A program made the translations under genes and the position numbers. Positions 24,171-32,721 of a stretch of DNA of 53,083 bases are shown here, one piece after another. The notes below the pieces were generated by a model, which was not told the origin of the DNA, made no database searches, and saw nothing but the letters and a program-made list of their open reading frames with translations. The DNA comes from an uncultured Mollicutes bacterium (GTDB lineage: Bacteria > Bacillota_I > Bacilli_A > Acholeplasmatales > Anaeroplasmataceae). Each line of letters opens with the position of its first letter. Position 1 is the first letter of the stretch. The DNA is taken from NCBI GenBank assembly GCA_945923475.1, contig CAMELE010000011.1:1-53083 (forward strand). Reading direction: 5' to 3'.

Positions 24171-25909
24171 ACCTGAAATTGAGAATTATATATAGCTGTA
24201 TAAAAGCCATTACGGGCTAATAATTGTTCATGACGTCCTACCTCAACAATATGACCATCCTTCATTACAATTATCTTATCAGCATTTTTAATTGTTGATA
24301 ATCTATGTGCAATAATAAATGTTGTTCTTCCCTTCATCATTTCCTTAAATGCTTTTGATATCATAATTTCCATTCTAGTATCAATATTAGATGTGGCTTC
24401 ATCTAATATTAAGACATTAGGAAGCCTAAGCATTAATCTTGCAATACAAAGTAATTGCTTCTGACCAATTGACATACCATCAGTATTCGATACTTTAGTA
24501 TCATATCCATCCTTAAGCTGCATAATAAATTCATGAGCATAAGCTTTTTTGGCAGCTGCAATCACCTCTTCTTTAGTCGCATTATCCTTACCGTAGGCAA
24601 TATTTTCAAATATCGTTCCTTCAAATAGCCATGTATCCTGAAGAACCATTCCCATATGCTCTCTTAAGCTTTTACGACTAATTTCATAAATACTCTTATC
24701 ATCTACCAATATATCTCCAGAATTAATATCATAAAACCTCATTAATAGATTAATCATAGTCGTTTTACCACAGCCTGTCGGACCAACAATGGCAATTTGC
24801 TCACCAGGCTTGCATGATAAACTAAAATTCTCAATAAGCTTGTGCTCTTTATTATAACTAAATTCAACATTATCAAACGTAATTTTACCAGTTATTTCTT
24901 CTAATGTTGCTAAATTCGCTTCATTAGGTATTTCTTTTTCATCTAAAAATTCACAAATTCTTCTTAGAGATGCAAAGGAATTTTGGAGCTCAGCAGCTAC
25001 TGCAGAAATACTATTAAAGGGCTTTGTATATGATGAAGCATATGATAAGAAAATAGACAATTTACCTACCGTTAGAGCTGATGCTCCTGATACTACGCTT
25101 ATTGCTCCATATGTTGCTACAACTAAATAAATAATGGCATTAACGAATCTTGTAGTAGGATTAGCTAAGGATGAATAAAACTGAGCATTAACACCATATG
25201 TATAAAGCTCATCGTCTAGTGCGTTAAACGTGGCAATATTTGTTTTTTCCATCCCATAAGCCTTTACAACTAGTTGATTTTCGACCATTTCATTCACAAA
25301 TCCTGTTAATTTTCCTCGAGCTGTGGCTTGATTTTTAAATGTTTTAAAGCTCATTTTGGCAATGAATGTGGCTCCAATCAATGATAAAGGAGTAAGACCC
25401 ACAACAATAAGTCCTATTTTAAAGTTTAAGGTTAGCATAAATACCAATGTTACAGCGATCGTAATTATACCAGTAATTGCCTCTGTAAATGTTTGTAATA
25501 AGCCTTCAGAAACAGTATCTATATCAGAAATAATTCTTGATAATAAATCACCATGAGAATGGGAATCAATATATGCTACTGGAAGCTTATTTATTTTAAA
25601 GAAGGCATCCTTACGTAAATCTCTCATCATTAAATAAGCAAGTTTAGATAATAAATATGACATAATATAGCCGAATAAAGCCCCAATAACTACTGTTCCT
25701 ATAAGGGAATACAAATAAACATAAAAATTGTTAGTTAAAATACTATGATCAACTAATATGTCAAGTTCATCAATAATGTAACCGACTAATATTGGTGCAA
25801 ACAAGGTTGAAAATACATAAATAATTGCGGATATTATTGCAAATACTGCCAATAATGCATATGGACGAAAATATGTAGCTATTCTTTTAATCAAATACTT
25901 GATGCTCAT
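24164..25909 (-). CDS. ABC exporter half-transporter (canonical ATPase site)
   Basis: The start at 25909 overlaps the stop of the partner gene (ATGA) and has GAGGAGG upstream. The 581-residue half-transporter has six membrane segments in the first 320 residues, then an ATPase domain: Walker A GPTGCGKTT near residue 375, Q-loop LQDTWLF, signature MSIGQKQLLCIAR, Walker B VLILDEATSNID, and H-loop IIAHRLSTI. The catalytic glutamate and histidine are present. It pairs with the 25,906-27,633 gene to form a heterodimeric type IV exporter of the LmrCD/BmrCD/TM287-288 kind. Substrate unknown; multidrug export is the usual guess. Confidence 0.92.
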   Translation of the reverse strand: MSIKYLIKRIATYFRPYALLAVFAIISAIIYVFSTLFAPILVGYIIDELDILVDHSILTNNFYVYLYSLIGTVVIGALFGYIMSYLLSKLAYLMMRDLRKDAFFKINKLPVAYIDSHSHGDLLSRIISDIDTVSEGLLQTFTEAITGIITIAVTLVFMLTLNFKIGLIVVGLTPLSLIGATFIAKMSFKTFKNQATARGKLTGFVNEMVENQLVVKAYGMEKTNIATFNALDDELYTYGVNAQFYSSLANPTTRFVNAIIYLVVATYGAISVVSGASALTVGKLSIFLSYASSYTKPFNSISAVAAELQNSFASLRRICEFLDEKEIPNEANLATLEEITGKITFDNVEFSYNKEHKLIENFSLSCKPGEQIAIVGPTGCGKTTMINLLMRFYDINSGDILVDDKSIYEISRKSLREHMGMVLQDTWLFEGTIFENIAYGKDNATKEEVIAAAKKAYAHEFIMQLKDGYDTKVSNTDGMSIGQKQLLCIARLMLRLPNVLILDEATSNIDTRMEIMISKAFKEMMKGRTTFIIAHRLSTIKNADKIIVMKDGHIVEVGRHEQLLARNGFYTAIYNSQFQVK

Positions 25910-27633
25910 ATCGCTTCCTCCTCTACATTCATTTCCTGACTTAAGCAAATCTCTTTATACAGCTTTGATTCCTTTATTAGCTCCTTATGGGTTCCAATCG
26001 AATCAACCTTACCTCCGTCAAGTACAACAATCATATCAGCATATGCAATACTTGAAGCTCTTTGTGATATAATAACTGTTGTTTTATTTAAAGTTTTGAT
26101 TGCAGTTCTAAGCTTATAATCAGTTTGATAATCAAGTGCAGATGATGAATCATCTAAAACAAGAATTGGACTATCCTTTAGTATGGCTCTGGCAATACAT
26201 AAGCGTTGTCTTTGTCCACCACTTAGGTTTTTACCACCTTGTAAAACTAAAGAATTTAAGCCATCCGGCATATCTTTATAAAATGAAGCTTGAGCAGTAT
26301 TTAATGCATTTTCAATTTCACTATCCGTGGCATTTTCGTTTGCATATAATAAATTTTCCTTTATTGTACCATTAAATAATACTGATTTTTGAAGAACACA
26401 GCCTACACTTTTATTAACATATGAAAGCTTATAATCTTTAATATTTCTTCCATCTAAAATAATTTCGCCATTGGATGGATCATAAAATCGATTAAGTAGG
26501 TTTACAATAGTTGACTTACCAGAACCTGTACCACCAATTATTCCAATAGTTTGACCTTTTTTCACCTTGAATGATACATTTGTAATGCTCGAATTTGCCT
26601 TTTCATTATATCCGAATGTAACATTATTAAATTCAAATGCATATTCGCTATTTAGGCCTTCTTCATATTTTCCATCCTTAATTGATGATTCTAAATCGAA
26701 TACCTCATTTATTCTTGATGATGAAGCGGCAGCTTTAGTAAATATTGTGACTAGATTTGTAACAGCAATTATCGCAACTAATATTTGATTTAAATAATTA
26801 ATTAACGCTTGAATATCACCAAGAGTTAAGTCAATTCTCTTAATCTTTTTCATACCAATATACATAACTAAAACAATAGCTGCGTTTACAATTATGAAGG
26901 TTAATGGATTTAATAAAGAGTTATTTTTACCAAGTGATAGTTGTTTTTTTGATAATTCATCTGTTTGTTTGTTAAATCTAGTGATTTCATATTCTTCTTT
27001 TCGAAATGCTCTTACCTGCCTAACGCCATCCAGGTTTTCTATTGTAATCGTAGAAACCCTATCTAATGATTTAGATACACTTTTGTTTATTGGGTATGTT
27101 TTTTTCATAATCAAGAAGAATACAGCAAATAATAAAATTCCTGTTATTAAAAATACAAAGCCCATCGTCATATCAATATAAAAAGCTAACGCTGTTGCTC
27201 CTATTACAATAAATGGACTTCTAATAACTAATCTAATTAACATTGCAACTGATTTTTCAACATTGTAAATATCATTTGTTTGTCTTGTAATAATACTTGA
27301 TGCGCTTAAATAATCAAGTTCCTTAAAGGATAACGTATTTATATGCTTAAAATAATCATTACGTACATCTGTACCAAAGCGTTGGGATACTCTCGATGCA
27401 ATGAATTGACAGACAAGGGTTGAACATAATCCCGTTGTTGCAAAGATTAATAGTAAACCTCCTTGCTTTAGGATATAGTTTCTTCCTAAATTGCCATTTA
27501 TACCATTATCAATTATATTTTTTATAATTAATGGAACCGCTAATTCAAATATAGCCTCAAATAGCTTAAATATTGGACCAATTATAACCCAATGTAGGTT
27601 TTTCTTTAGATATTTTTTATATAATCTAAACAT
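25906..27633 (-). CDS. ABC exporter half-transporter (degenerate ATPase site)
   Basis: The start at 27633 has GGAGGG five bases upstream. The 575-residue protein has a six-helix membrane domain and an ATPase domain with Walker A GGTGSGKST, signature LSGGQRQRLCIARA and Walker B ILVLDDSSSALD. The catalytic glutamate is aspartate and the switch histidine is glutamine (IISQRASSIAYAD). These changes mark the degenerate site of asymmetric heterodimeric exporters. Translation is coupled to the downstream partner by a 4-bp overlap. The pair is transcribed away from the small RNA at 27,747. Confidence 0.92.
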   Translation of the reverse strand: MFRLYKKYLKKNLHWVIIGPIFKLFEAIFELAVPLIIKNIIDNGINGNLGRNYILKQGGLLLIFATTGLCSTLVCQFIASRVSQRFGTDVRNDYFKHINTLSFKELDYLSASSIITRQTNDIYNVEKSVAMLIRLVIRSPFIVIGATALAFYIDMTMGFVFLITGILLFAVFFLIMKKTYPINKSVSKSLDRVSTITIENLDGVRQVRAFRKEEYEITRFNKQTDELSKKQLSLGKNNSLLNPLTFIIVNAAIVLVMYIGMKKIKRIDLTLGDIQALINYLNQILVAIIAVTNLVTIFTKAAASSSRINEVFDLESSIKDGKYEEGLNSEYAFEFNNVTFGYNEKANSSITNVSFKVKKGQTIGIIGGTGSGKSTIVNLLNRFYDPSNGEIILDGRNIKDYKLSYVNKSVGCVLQKSVLFNGTIKENLLYANENATDSEIENALNTAQASFYKDMPDGLNSLVLQGGKNLSGGQRQRLCIARAILKDSPILVLDDSSSALDYQTDYKLRTAIKTLNKTTVIISQRASSIAYADMIVVLDGGKVDSIGTHKELIKESKLYKEICLSQEMNVEEEAI

Positions 27634-27746
27634 AAAATCCCTCCATAATCTCAATAGATTATAGCATATTTCTTTTTAAATAAGAATAATGTAATTATTT
27701 TTTATTTTTTTATGTATATTATGTATTTTATCATCCATAATATAAG

Positions 27747-27885
27747 TGCGATAGAAATATCGCTGAAGAATCCCCCCTGTTCTTCATTGAAGTAAAAGTT
27801 ATCTATACTTCTTTTCTCCCTTTCACACATACTTCAAAACTTACAACTATGAAAAAGACCAGCCTTTCGCTAGTCTTTTTCGCTT
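27747..27885 (+). ncRNA. Structured small RNA candidate with C-rich loop, shares CTCCCTTTC
   Basis: No ORF lies in this 236-bp gap, but the plus strand has a chain of structures. They are hairpin GCGATA/TATCGC (27748-27763), hairpin TGAAGAA/TTCTTCA with a TCCCCCCTG loop (27764-27786), hairpin GAAGTA/TACTTC (27789-27811), then single-stranded CTCCCTTTC at 27816-27824. The last element is the terminator AAAAAGACCAGC/GCTAGTCTTTTT (27852-27880). The C-rich loop and single strand are both suited to pairing with ribosome-binding sites. A -10-like CATAAT/TAATAT lies at 27736-27743 but no clear -35 was found. The terminator also serves the convergent helicase gene, whose stop lies inside it. Class unknown. 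Confidence 0.5.
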
Positions 27886-29486
27886 TCTAATGATTTAACT
27901 TTTTTAATATGAATACGCGTACCGTTATATTCCTTTCCTTCAAGCTTCATTAGGTAATTATATGCTTGCTTGGTTATTTCAATATTGGTACCAGATTTAC
28001 GAATTACAATATCCCCTATATTTTCCTTTCTTACTCCTGCGACTCTTCCCGCAAGTGATACAAGGATTTGAGGTCGAAGTAATTCCTTTTTGCCAATATT
28101 TAAATGAGCATAAATGTATTTCTTGCTTGTTTCATTACTAGCTTTCCTTTTTTGCTCAGGTATTTTGGCTTCATTCTTTTTCTTAGCTACATATATTTCC
28201 TTATATTCCTTTGTTGTTGTATCGAAAGATAAGGAAATAAGAGCATTTATTAATTTAGCAGGCTCCACATCTAATTTAGCCAGCTTATTTATTAATCCTA
28301 AATTAGGATTAATTGAATCATTTAAATGCTCGCATATATTTTTATAATACTTATTCATTTTAGAAATAATTATATCTTCCTTAGTTGGAATTTGACATTC
28401 TATCATCCGACTCTTTGTATATCTTTCGATGAAGGATACTTTTTTTCTTTCAGACTCAGTTGCGAAGGAAATTGAATGCCCCATAGCTCCTGCTCTACCA
28501 GTTCTTCCAATACGATGAACATATACCTCATCCTCTTTAGGTAGGTCATAGTTTATGATTGCTTCTAAGCCTTTAATATCAATTCCTCTTGCGGCTACAT
28601 CTGTACATACAAGTATGTTTATGTTTCCTTCTCTAAATGAATTCATTACTCTATCACGAACTGCTTGCTTTAAGTCGCCATGAAGGCCATCTACTAAATA
28701 TTTGTTTTTCTGTAAAAATGATACAATCTCATCAACCTTGCTTTTTGTATTAGAAAAAATAATGCAAGAGTTGAATGAATAAAGATCAAGAATTCGTTGT
28801 AATAGATCAATTTTACTTTCTCTTTTGCAGTAATATAAATCCTGCTCTATAGTGTCGACAGTTAAAGTTTTCTTTTCAATTATAATATGCTCAGGATTTT
28901 TTTGATAATTTAGAGCAACCTTTTTGATAAAAGCTGGCATTGTAGCGCTAAATAATACTGTTTGTCTAGATGATGGAGTATCCTTTAATATTGTTTCAAG
29001 TTCTTCCTGGAATCCCATTTTAAGCATTTCATCTGCTTCATCTAAAACTAAAGTTTTTAGATTTGAAAAATCAATAGTCTTCTTCTCCATATGGTCTATT
29101 ATTCTTCCTGGAGTACCTACAATAATTTGAGGATTTGCTTTTAATTCTCTGATTTGCTTTTCATATGATTCTCCACCATATATAGTTGCAATTTTAATTT
29201 TACGATTAAAGGCAATAAGTTTTTTTAGTTCCTTTGCAACCTGAATTGATAGTTCTCTAGTTGGACATAAAATTAGAGTTTCAAATTTTTGCATAGTTGT
29301 ATTCATTAAAACCGGAATTCCATATGCAAATGTTTTCCCTGTACCAGTTTGAGCTTGGCCGATTAAATCGATACCACTTAGCATAGCAGGAATAGCTCTT
29401 TCTTGGATTTCTGAAGGTGTTGTAATATTAAGGGATGCTAAAGCGTCTAATATTCTTTCATCATCTATTAATTCATTAAATGTCAT
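27870..29486 (-). CDS. DEAD-box RNA helicase (CshA/DeaD type)
   Basis: The 538-residue protein has all the DEAD-box motifs: Q-motif region TTPSEIQERAIPAMLSG, motif I AQTGTGKTF, GTPGRI, motif II VLDEADEM, motif III FSATM, and motif VI YVHRIGRTGRAG. The C-terminal domain from about residue 455 (LNIGKKELLRPQILVSLAGR) is the RNA-binding domain of DbpA/CsdA-type helicases, a compact RRM-like fold. It likely acts in ribosome assembly or RNA decay, mostly in the cold. The DEAD protein is monocistronic here, with a bidirectional terminator at its end. CshA or DbpA-like cannot be separated by reading alone. Confidence 0.92.
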   Translation of the reverse strand: MTFNELIDDERILDALASLNITTPSEIQERAIPAMLSGIDLIGQAQTGTGKTFAYGIPVLMNTTMQKFETLILCPTRELSIQVAKELKKLIAFNRKIKIATIYGGESYEKQIRELKANPQIIVGTPGRIIDHMEKKTIDFSNLKTLVLDEADEMLKMGFQEELETILKDTPSSRQTVLFSATMPAFIKKVALNYQKNPEHIIIEKKTLTVDTIEQDLYYCKRESKIDLLQRILDLYSFNSCIIFSNTKSKVDEIVSFLQKNKYLVDGLHGDLKQAVRDRVMNSFREGNINILVCTDVAARGIDIKGLEAIINYDLPKEDEVYVHRIGRTGRAGAMGHSISFATESERKKVSFIERYTKSRMIECQIPTKEDIIISKMNKYYKNICEHLNDSINPNLGLINKLAKLDVEPAKLINALISLSFDTTTKEYKEIYVAKKKNEAKIPEQKRKASNETSKKYIYAHLNIGKKELLRPQILVSLAGRVAGVRKENIGDIVIRKSGTNIEITKQAYNYLMKLEGKEYNGTRIHIKKVKSLESEKD

Positions 29487-29627
29487 TTATTTCACTTCTT
29501 TCAAAAAAAAATAGTAGACATCAAAATCTACTTTTAATACCTTTCGTATTATATCACATTTTAATAATATATCAATTAAATTAATTGAATTATCTACTGA
29601 AAGCATTTTCAATCAATTTAAAAAATG

Positions 29628-29815
29628 AAAAAAGCTCCCTAAGGAGCCTTCATTAATAATATAATATGCTAGGAAGTCCTATGAAGAACGATACAGTTCG
29701 ACAGCGGGCATCTCTTGATATACAATTAGGATTCCTAAGAAGATAGGCGTTCTACAACATGTGTATCCTTGATCCCTTAAAAAATAATTTGGGTTCCACG
29801 GCAATCCTCCTAGCA
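29628..29815 (-). ncRNA. 6S RNA-like structured RNA
   Basis: A non-coding minus-strand unit of about 185 nt. It starts about 6 bp after a strong promoter and ends in the terminator GCTCC ... GGAGC plus TTTTTT (29,628-29,648). The 5' and 3' ends pair through TGCTAGGA / TCCTAGCA, and internal sequences can pair as GATACA with TGTATATC and as the self-complementary TTAGGAATCCTAA. A long rod closed by its own ends, about 180-190 nt, free-standing and unlinked to a gene, is the shape of 6S RNA, which binds RNA polymerase. I cannot confirm the central-bubble consensus by eye, so a different structured RNA is possible. Confidence 0.5.
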
Positions 29816-29820
29816 ACTAT

Positions 29821-29849
29821 ATATTAGCATAAATAAATATATCAGTCAA
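29821..29849 (-). promoter_or_regulatory. Promoter of the 6S-like RNA
   Basis: On the minus strand TTGACT (29844-29849) and TAATAT (29821-29826) are exactly 17 bp apart, a strong housekeeping-type promoter feeding a region with no ORF. Confidence 0.7.
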
Positions 29850-29859
29850 GTAATCAGCA

Positions 29860-30222
29860 TTATCCCATATATGAGGTAATAAGCATAATAAATGCACAAA
29901 ATATTAATGCAATACCTATAATATACATATATTTATCACCTTTAGTATTTGAACTATATGATGAATATTTATTTGTATATGGCATTATTAGGGCTAATAG
30001 ACCAATGCAAATAAGATCAATTGGTAATAAAAAATGATGCATATAGTAGTTAGTTTTTTCTAAGAAAAACATCATTACTACATAATAAATTGCATTTATA
30101 GCAGCTATAGCAGCAATAACACCGGATGTTATTTTTAGGACAAGTTTTTCCTTTTGTGATAGATTTTTTCTTTCTTCACGTTGTGATTTATTATTTTGAT
30201 TATTTTGTTGTTTATTATCCAT
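29860..30222 (-). CDS. Small membrane protein, unknown
   Basis: The 120-residue protein begins with a Gln/Asn-rich and charged tail (residues 1-27), then has three membrane segments at about 29-52, 63-82 and 99-118. No recognised motif is present. It lies after the L20 terminator and before the 6S-like RNA promoter, as a single gene. There is no good hint of function. Confidence 0.6.
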   Translation of the reverse strand: MDNKQQNNQNNKSQREERKNLSQKEKLVLKITSGVIAAIAAINAIYYVVMMFFLEKTNYYMHHFLLPIDLICIGLLALIMPYTNKYSSYSSNTKGDKYMYIIGIALIFCAFIMLITSYMG

Positions 30223-30261
30223 ATTAATTCAGTCACCGAAAACATTATACCAAAATAACAA

Positions 30262-30290
30262 GCAAAATAAAAGACTGGATTTCTCCAGTC
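30262..30290 (-). terminator. Terminator of the infC-rpmI-rplT operon
   Basis: GACTGGA and TCCAGTC pair with a 4-base loop, followed on the minus strand by TTTTATTTT, 16 bp past the rplT stop. Confidence 0.75.
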
Positions 30291-30305
30291 ATATTATTAA
30301 GTATA

Positions 30306-30926
30306 TTACTTAGTTAATGCAGCTACTAAATCTGCCTTTTTCATTGTAGAAATACCAGTGATTCCCTTTTCCTTAGCAATAGCCTTTAATTCAGCTACAG
30401 TAAGTGAAGAGTAATCTACAGCTTCAGCCTTTGGTGCTTCTGCCTTTACAGCCTTCTTCTCAGCTTTTTCAGCCTTAGCAGCCTTTGGAGCAGTTTGAGC
30501 CTTAGCAGCCTTTACAGCCTTTGATTCAGTTTGAAGAACTACTACTTTTTCCTCATTCTTAACAGCTGGCATTGTTAAACCCTTCTTAGCGATTTCAACA
30601 AATTCAGTAAAAGCCTTTGGATCGTTAACAGCTAAATCTGCTAACATCTTACGGTTAACCTCTACACCCATACGAGAAAGACCACAAATAAATAATGAAT
30701 ACTTTAATCCATTTTCCTTTGCAGCAGCATTGATACGTTGAATCCATAGCTTACGGAAATCACGTTTCTTTTGCTTTCTATCTCTGTATGCATATTGCAT
30801 AGCACGCATAACTGCTTCATTTGCAGTTCTATAAATTGTATGTTTTGAGCCAACATAGCCCTTAGCTAATTTTAAGACAGCCTTACGTCTTCTTCTTGTT
30901 ATATATCCACCTTTAACTCTTGGCAT
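30306..30926 (-). CDS. rplT: 50S ribosomal protein L20 with C-terminal extra domain
   Basis: Residues 1-118 are a standard L20 ([20 protein letters not shown], then [20 protein letters not shown], then [20 protein letters not shown]). Normal L20 ends at about residue 118. This protein goes on for about 88 residues: an Ala/Lys linker (about 133-168) and a small C-terminal domain from about residue 172, [20 protein letters not shown], followed by [10 protein letters not shown]. That domain is the helix-extended-helix fold of SAP/Rho N-terminal type, known to bind nucleic acid. The operon order infC-rpmI-rplT is the conserved one. L20 also represses its own operon in Bacillus, and a leader that could do this is found upstream of infC. 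Confidence 0.93.
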   Translation of the reverse strand: MPRVKGGYITRRRRKAVLKLAKGYVGSKHTIYRTANEAVMRAMQYAYRDRKQKKRDFRKLWIQRINAAAKENGLKYSLFICGLSRMGVEVNRKMLADLAVNDPKAFTEFVEIAKKGLTMPAVKNEEKVVVLQTESKAVKAAKAQTAPKAAKAEKAEKKAVKAEAPKAEAVDYSSLTVAELKAIAKEKGITGISTMKKADLVAALTK

Positions 30927-30959
30927 GATAATTACCTCCTTGAAATTTTATTATTTTAA

Positions 30960-31160
30960 TTAACGCATATTTGAAATTAAAGACTTAATTCTCTTCTCAT
31001 CTGTTGCATGAACTGATGTTTGCTTTGACAAGTTCTTATTTTCTTGATGAGTCTTGTTAGTCTTTAAATGTCCTGTGTAAGCATGACCACGCATAAGCTT
31101 TCCAGAACCTGTTACTTTGATTCTCTTTTTTAAACCACTATGAGTCTTTTGTTTTGGCAT
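30960..31160 (-). CDS. rpmI: 50S ribosomal protein L35
   Basis: The 66-residue protein matches L35: KTHSGLKKRIKVTGSGKLMR near the N-terminus and a basic C-terminus with NKTHQENKNLSKQTSVHATD. It has AGAAGGAG upstream and sits between infC and rplT as in most Bacillota. Length is normal (64-66). Confidence 0.95.
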   Translation of the reverse strand: MPKQKTHSGLKKRIKVTGSGKLMRGHAYTGHLKTNKTHQENKNLSKQTSVHATDEKRIKSLISNMR

Positions 31161-31177
31161 TTTAATTACACTCCTTC

Positions 31178-31708
31178 TTATTTATCATTCTTTGGTCCTA
31201 AAACCGTAAATAATGATTTACCATCTAATTTAATTTGTGTTTCTTGTTGTGAGCAATCTGCTAATGTTTCAACAAATCTCTTCATAACATCCTCACCAAT
31301 ATCCTGATGGGCAATCATACGTCCGTAGAAACGAAGGGATACCTTAACCTTGTTTCCTTTTTCAAGAATCTTACGAGCGTTTCTTGATTTTGTCATTAAG
31401 TCGTTTTGCTCAATAACTGGACTAAGTCTTATTTCTTGAACTGAAATTATTTTTTGACTCTTCTTCATTTCCTTAGCACGCTTTTGTTGCTCGAAACGGA
31501 ACTTAGAGTAATCCATAATTTTAGCTACTGCTGGATTTGCATCTGGTGAAACTAGCACCAAATCTAAACCACGATCAGAAGCCGCTTGAAGTGCTGCTTT
31601 TCTAGGTAGTACTCCTAGCTTTTCTCCTGTGTTGGTAATAACCAGCATTTCTTTACATCTGATGTCATCATTTACGAATACATCATTATTTTTCTTTGGC
31701 TTGTTAAT
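31178..31708 (-). CDS. infC: Translation initiation factor IF-3, ATT start codon
   Basis: The start is placed at ATT (31706-31708) because GGAGGT lies seven bases before it, the protein then has the usual 176 residues, and an AUU start is the known autoregulatory device of infC. Starting at an ATG at 31816 would add 36 residues of leader sequence that belong to the RNA attenuator. The protein starts NKPKKNNDVFVNDDIRCKEM and contains KAALQAASDRGLDLVLVSPD, the IF-3 N-domain, then the C-domain with LRFYGRMIAHQDIGEDVMKR. IF-3 checks codon-anticodon pairing at initiation and rejects AUU, so high IF-3 lowers its own synthesis. Confidence 0.94.
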   Translation of the reverse strand: MNKPKKNNDVFVNDDIRCKEMLVITNTGEKLGVLPRKAALQAASDRGLDLVLVSPDANPAVAKIMDYSKFRFEQQKRAKEMKKSQKIISVQEIRLSPVIEQNDLMTKSRNARKILEKGNKVKVSLRFYGRMIAHQDIGEDVMKRFVETLADCSQQETQIKLDGKSLFTVLGPKNDK

Positions 31709-31721
31709 ACTAGCCACCTCC

Positions 31722-31861
31722 AAAATTAATTTAGTAAAAATAAAAAGGGACGCGCAAACGCCCCTATAAGTTACAAAGTTAATATTCTGTGACAATTTGC
31801 CTACCAACATAATCAATCAGGCGAGAAACGGGCGTTTCTTCTTTCCACTTATTTAATTACC
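31722..31861 (-). promoter_or_regulatory. infC-rpmI-rplT leader with attenuator (L20 leader-like)
   Basis: The leader of about 150 nt carries a terminator-like hairpin (31,746-31,765: AGGGGCGT / GCGTCCCT followed by TTTTTATTTTT) just before the infC ribosome-binding site. Upstream, AAACGCCC on the minus strand (within 31,830-31,838) can pair with GGGCGTTT in the 5' arm of the terminator (31,756-31,763), giving an antiterminator. This matches the layout of L20-regulated leaders of Bacillota, where L20 binding favours termination. The control by L20 here is inferred from family knowledge. Confidence 0.7.
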
Positions 31862-31867
31862 TTGTTT

Positions 31868-31896
31868 ATTTTACATCATTAGCTTATAGATGTCAA
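31868..31896 (-). promoter_or_regulatory. Promoter of the infC operon
   Basis: On the minus strand TTGACA (31891-31896) and TAAAAT (31868-31873) are 17 bp apart. Confidence 0.75.
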
Positions 31897-32028
31897 TACA
31901 TTTTACAAAAAAAGTTTATTATGTTAATTATTAAAGTAAATTCCGCTATAAATATTTGACTCACTTTTACCATATGTTTAGAAATTTTGTTGCAAGTATT
32001 CATTAAGTCATTTCCACAATTGACCTTT

Positions 32029-32721
32029 TTAACAGAATATGTACAAAAATATTAATATTATTATGATCCCACAAAAAAAGTACAAGCAATTATATGATAC
32101 TAATGCAAGTCCTTCTGTGTTTAAGCATATCATATGCTTTATAAAGCCTACATCATCCTTAAATATATTAATTAGTAAATATATTATTACCGGGAAAACA
32201 CCTATGGCAAAAAGCTTTATAAATTTCATTAATACATTAAGTAATAAAACGCTAAATACAGTATACAATATCATATATAATCCTATCAACAAATAATTCC
32301 ATTCTAAATTAAAATTTGGATATGCTATACAAGGTAATATTCCTATTATCATTATTTCAATCGCACAAATACTAAATGATATTTCAAACATTATCGTAAT
32401 CTTTGAAATGAGTAATGTTTCTTTTTTTACTCTAGGAATTAATATCGCATTAACTATATTAGTTTCCTCTTTTAACTCAGCTAAGAATAAAGCTGGAACA
32501 ACAACGCTGTTTATTATTAAGGAAAAGCTATAGCAGGACTTAATATATTCATTTATATAATCATCCTTTAAAAATAGAAATTCACTTTCTGTAAATCCCA
32601 AATTAAGGCTAGAGTAAGCCATAACAATAATAGCAATAAAGCAAATTGAAATTAATATAAGATTTTTTTTGTTAAAATAAATCTTATTATATAATGTTTT
32701 TATTTGTCCAATACTTCGCAT
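32029..32721 (-). CDS. ABC-2-like membrane protein of an unknown exporter operon
   Basis: The start at 32721 is preferred over the ATG six bases earlier because AAGGA then lies at proper spacing. The 230-residue protein has about six membrane segments (from about residue 20 to 225) with little loop, as in ABC-2 permeases. It overlaps the ATPase gene by about 22 bp and ends the four-gene operon. It would form the channel partner of that ATPase. No motif reveals the substrate; the two secreted proteins encoded upstream are candidate cargo or accessory parts. No terminator was clearly seen after the stop. Confidence 0.72.
   Translation of the reverse strand: MRSIGQIKTLYNKIYFNKKNLILISICFIAIIVMAYSSLNLGFTESEFLFLKDDYINEYIKSCYSFSLIINSVVVPALFLAELKEETNIVNAILIPRVKKETLLISKITIMFEISFSICAIEIMIIGILPCIAYPNFNLEWNYLLIGLYMILYTVFSVLLLNVLMKFIKLFAIGVFPVIIYLLINIFKDDVGFIKHMICLNTEGLALVSYNCLYFFCGIIIILIFLYIFC

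Noticed and set aside
31709-31816. N-terminal extension of IF-3 from an upstream ATG
   Set aside because: The segment overlaps the attenuator hairpin and would make IF-3 36 residues too long; ATT with GGAGGT at 7 bp fits far better.
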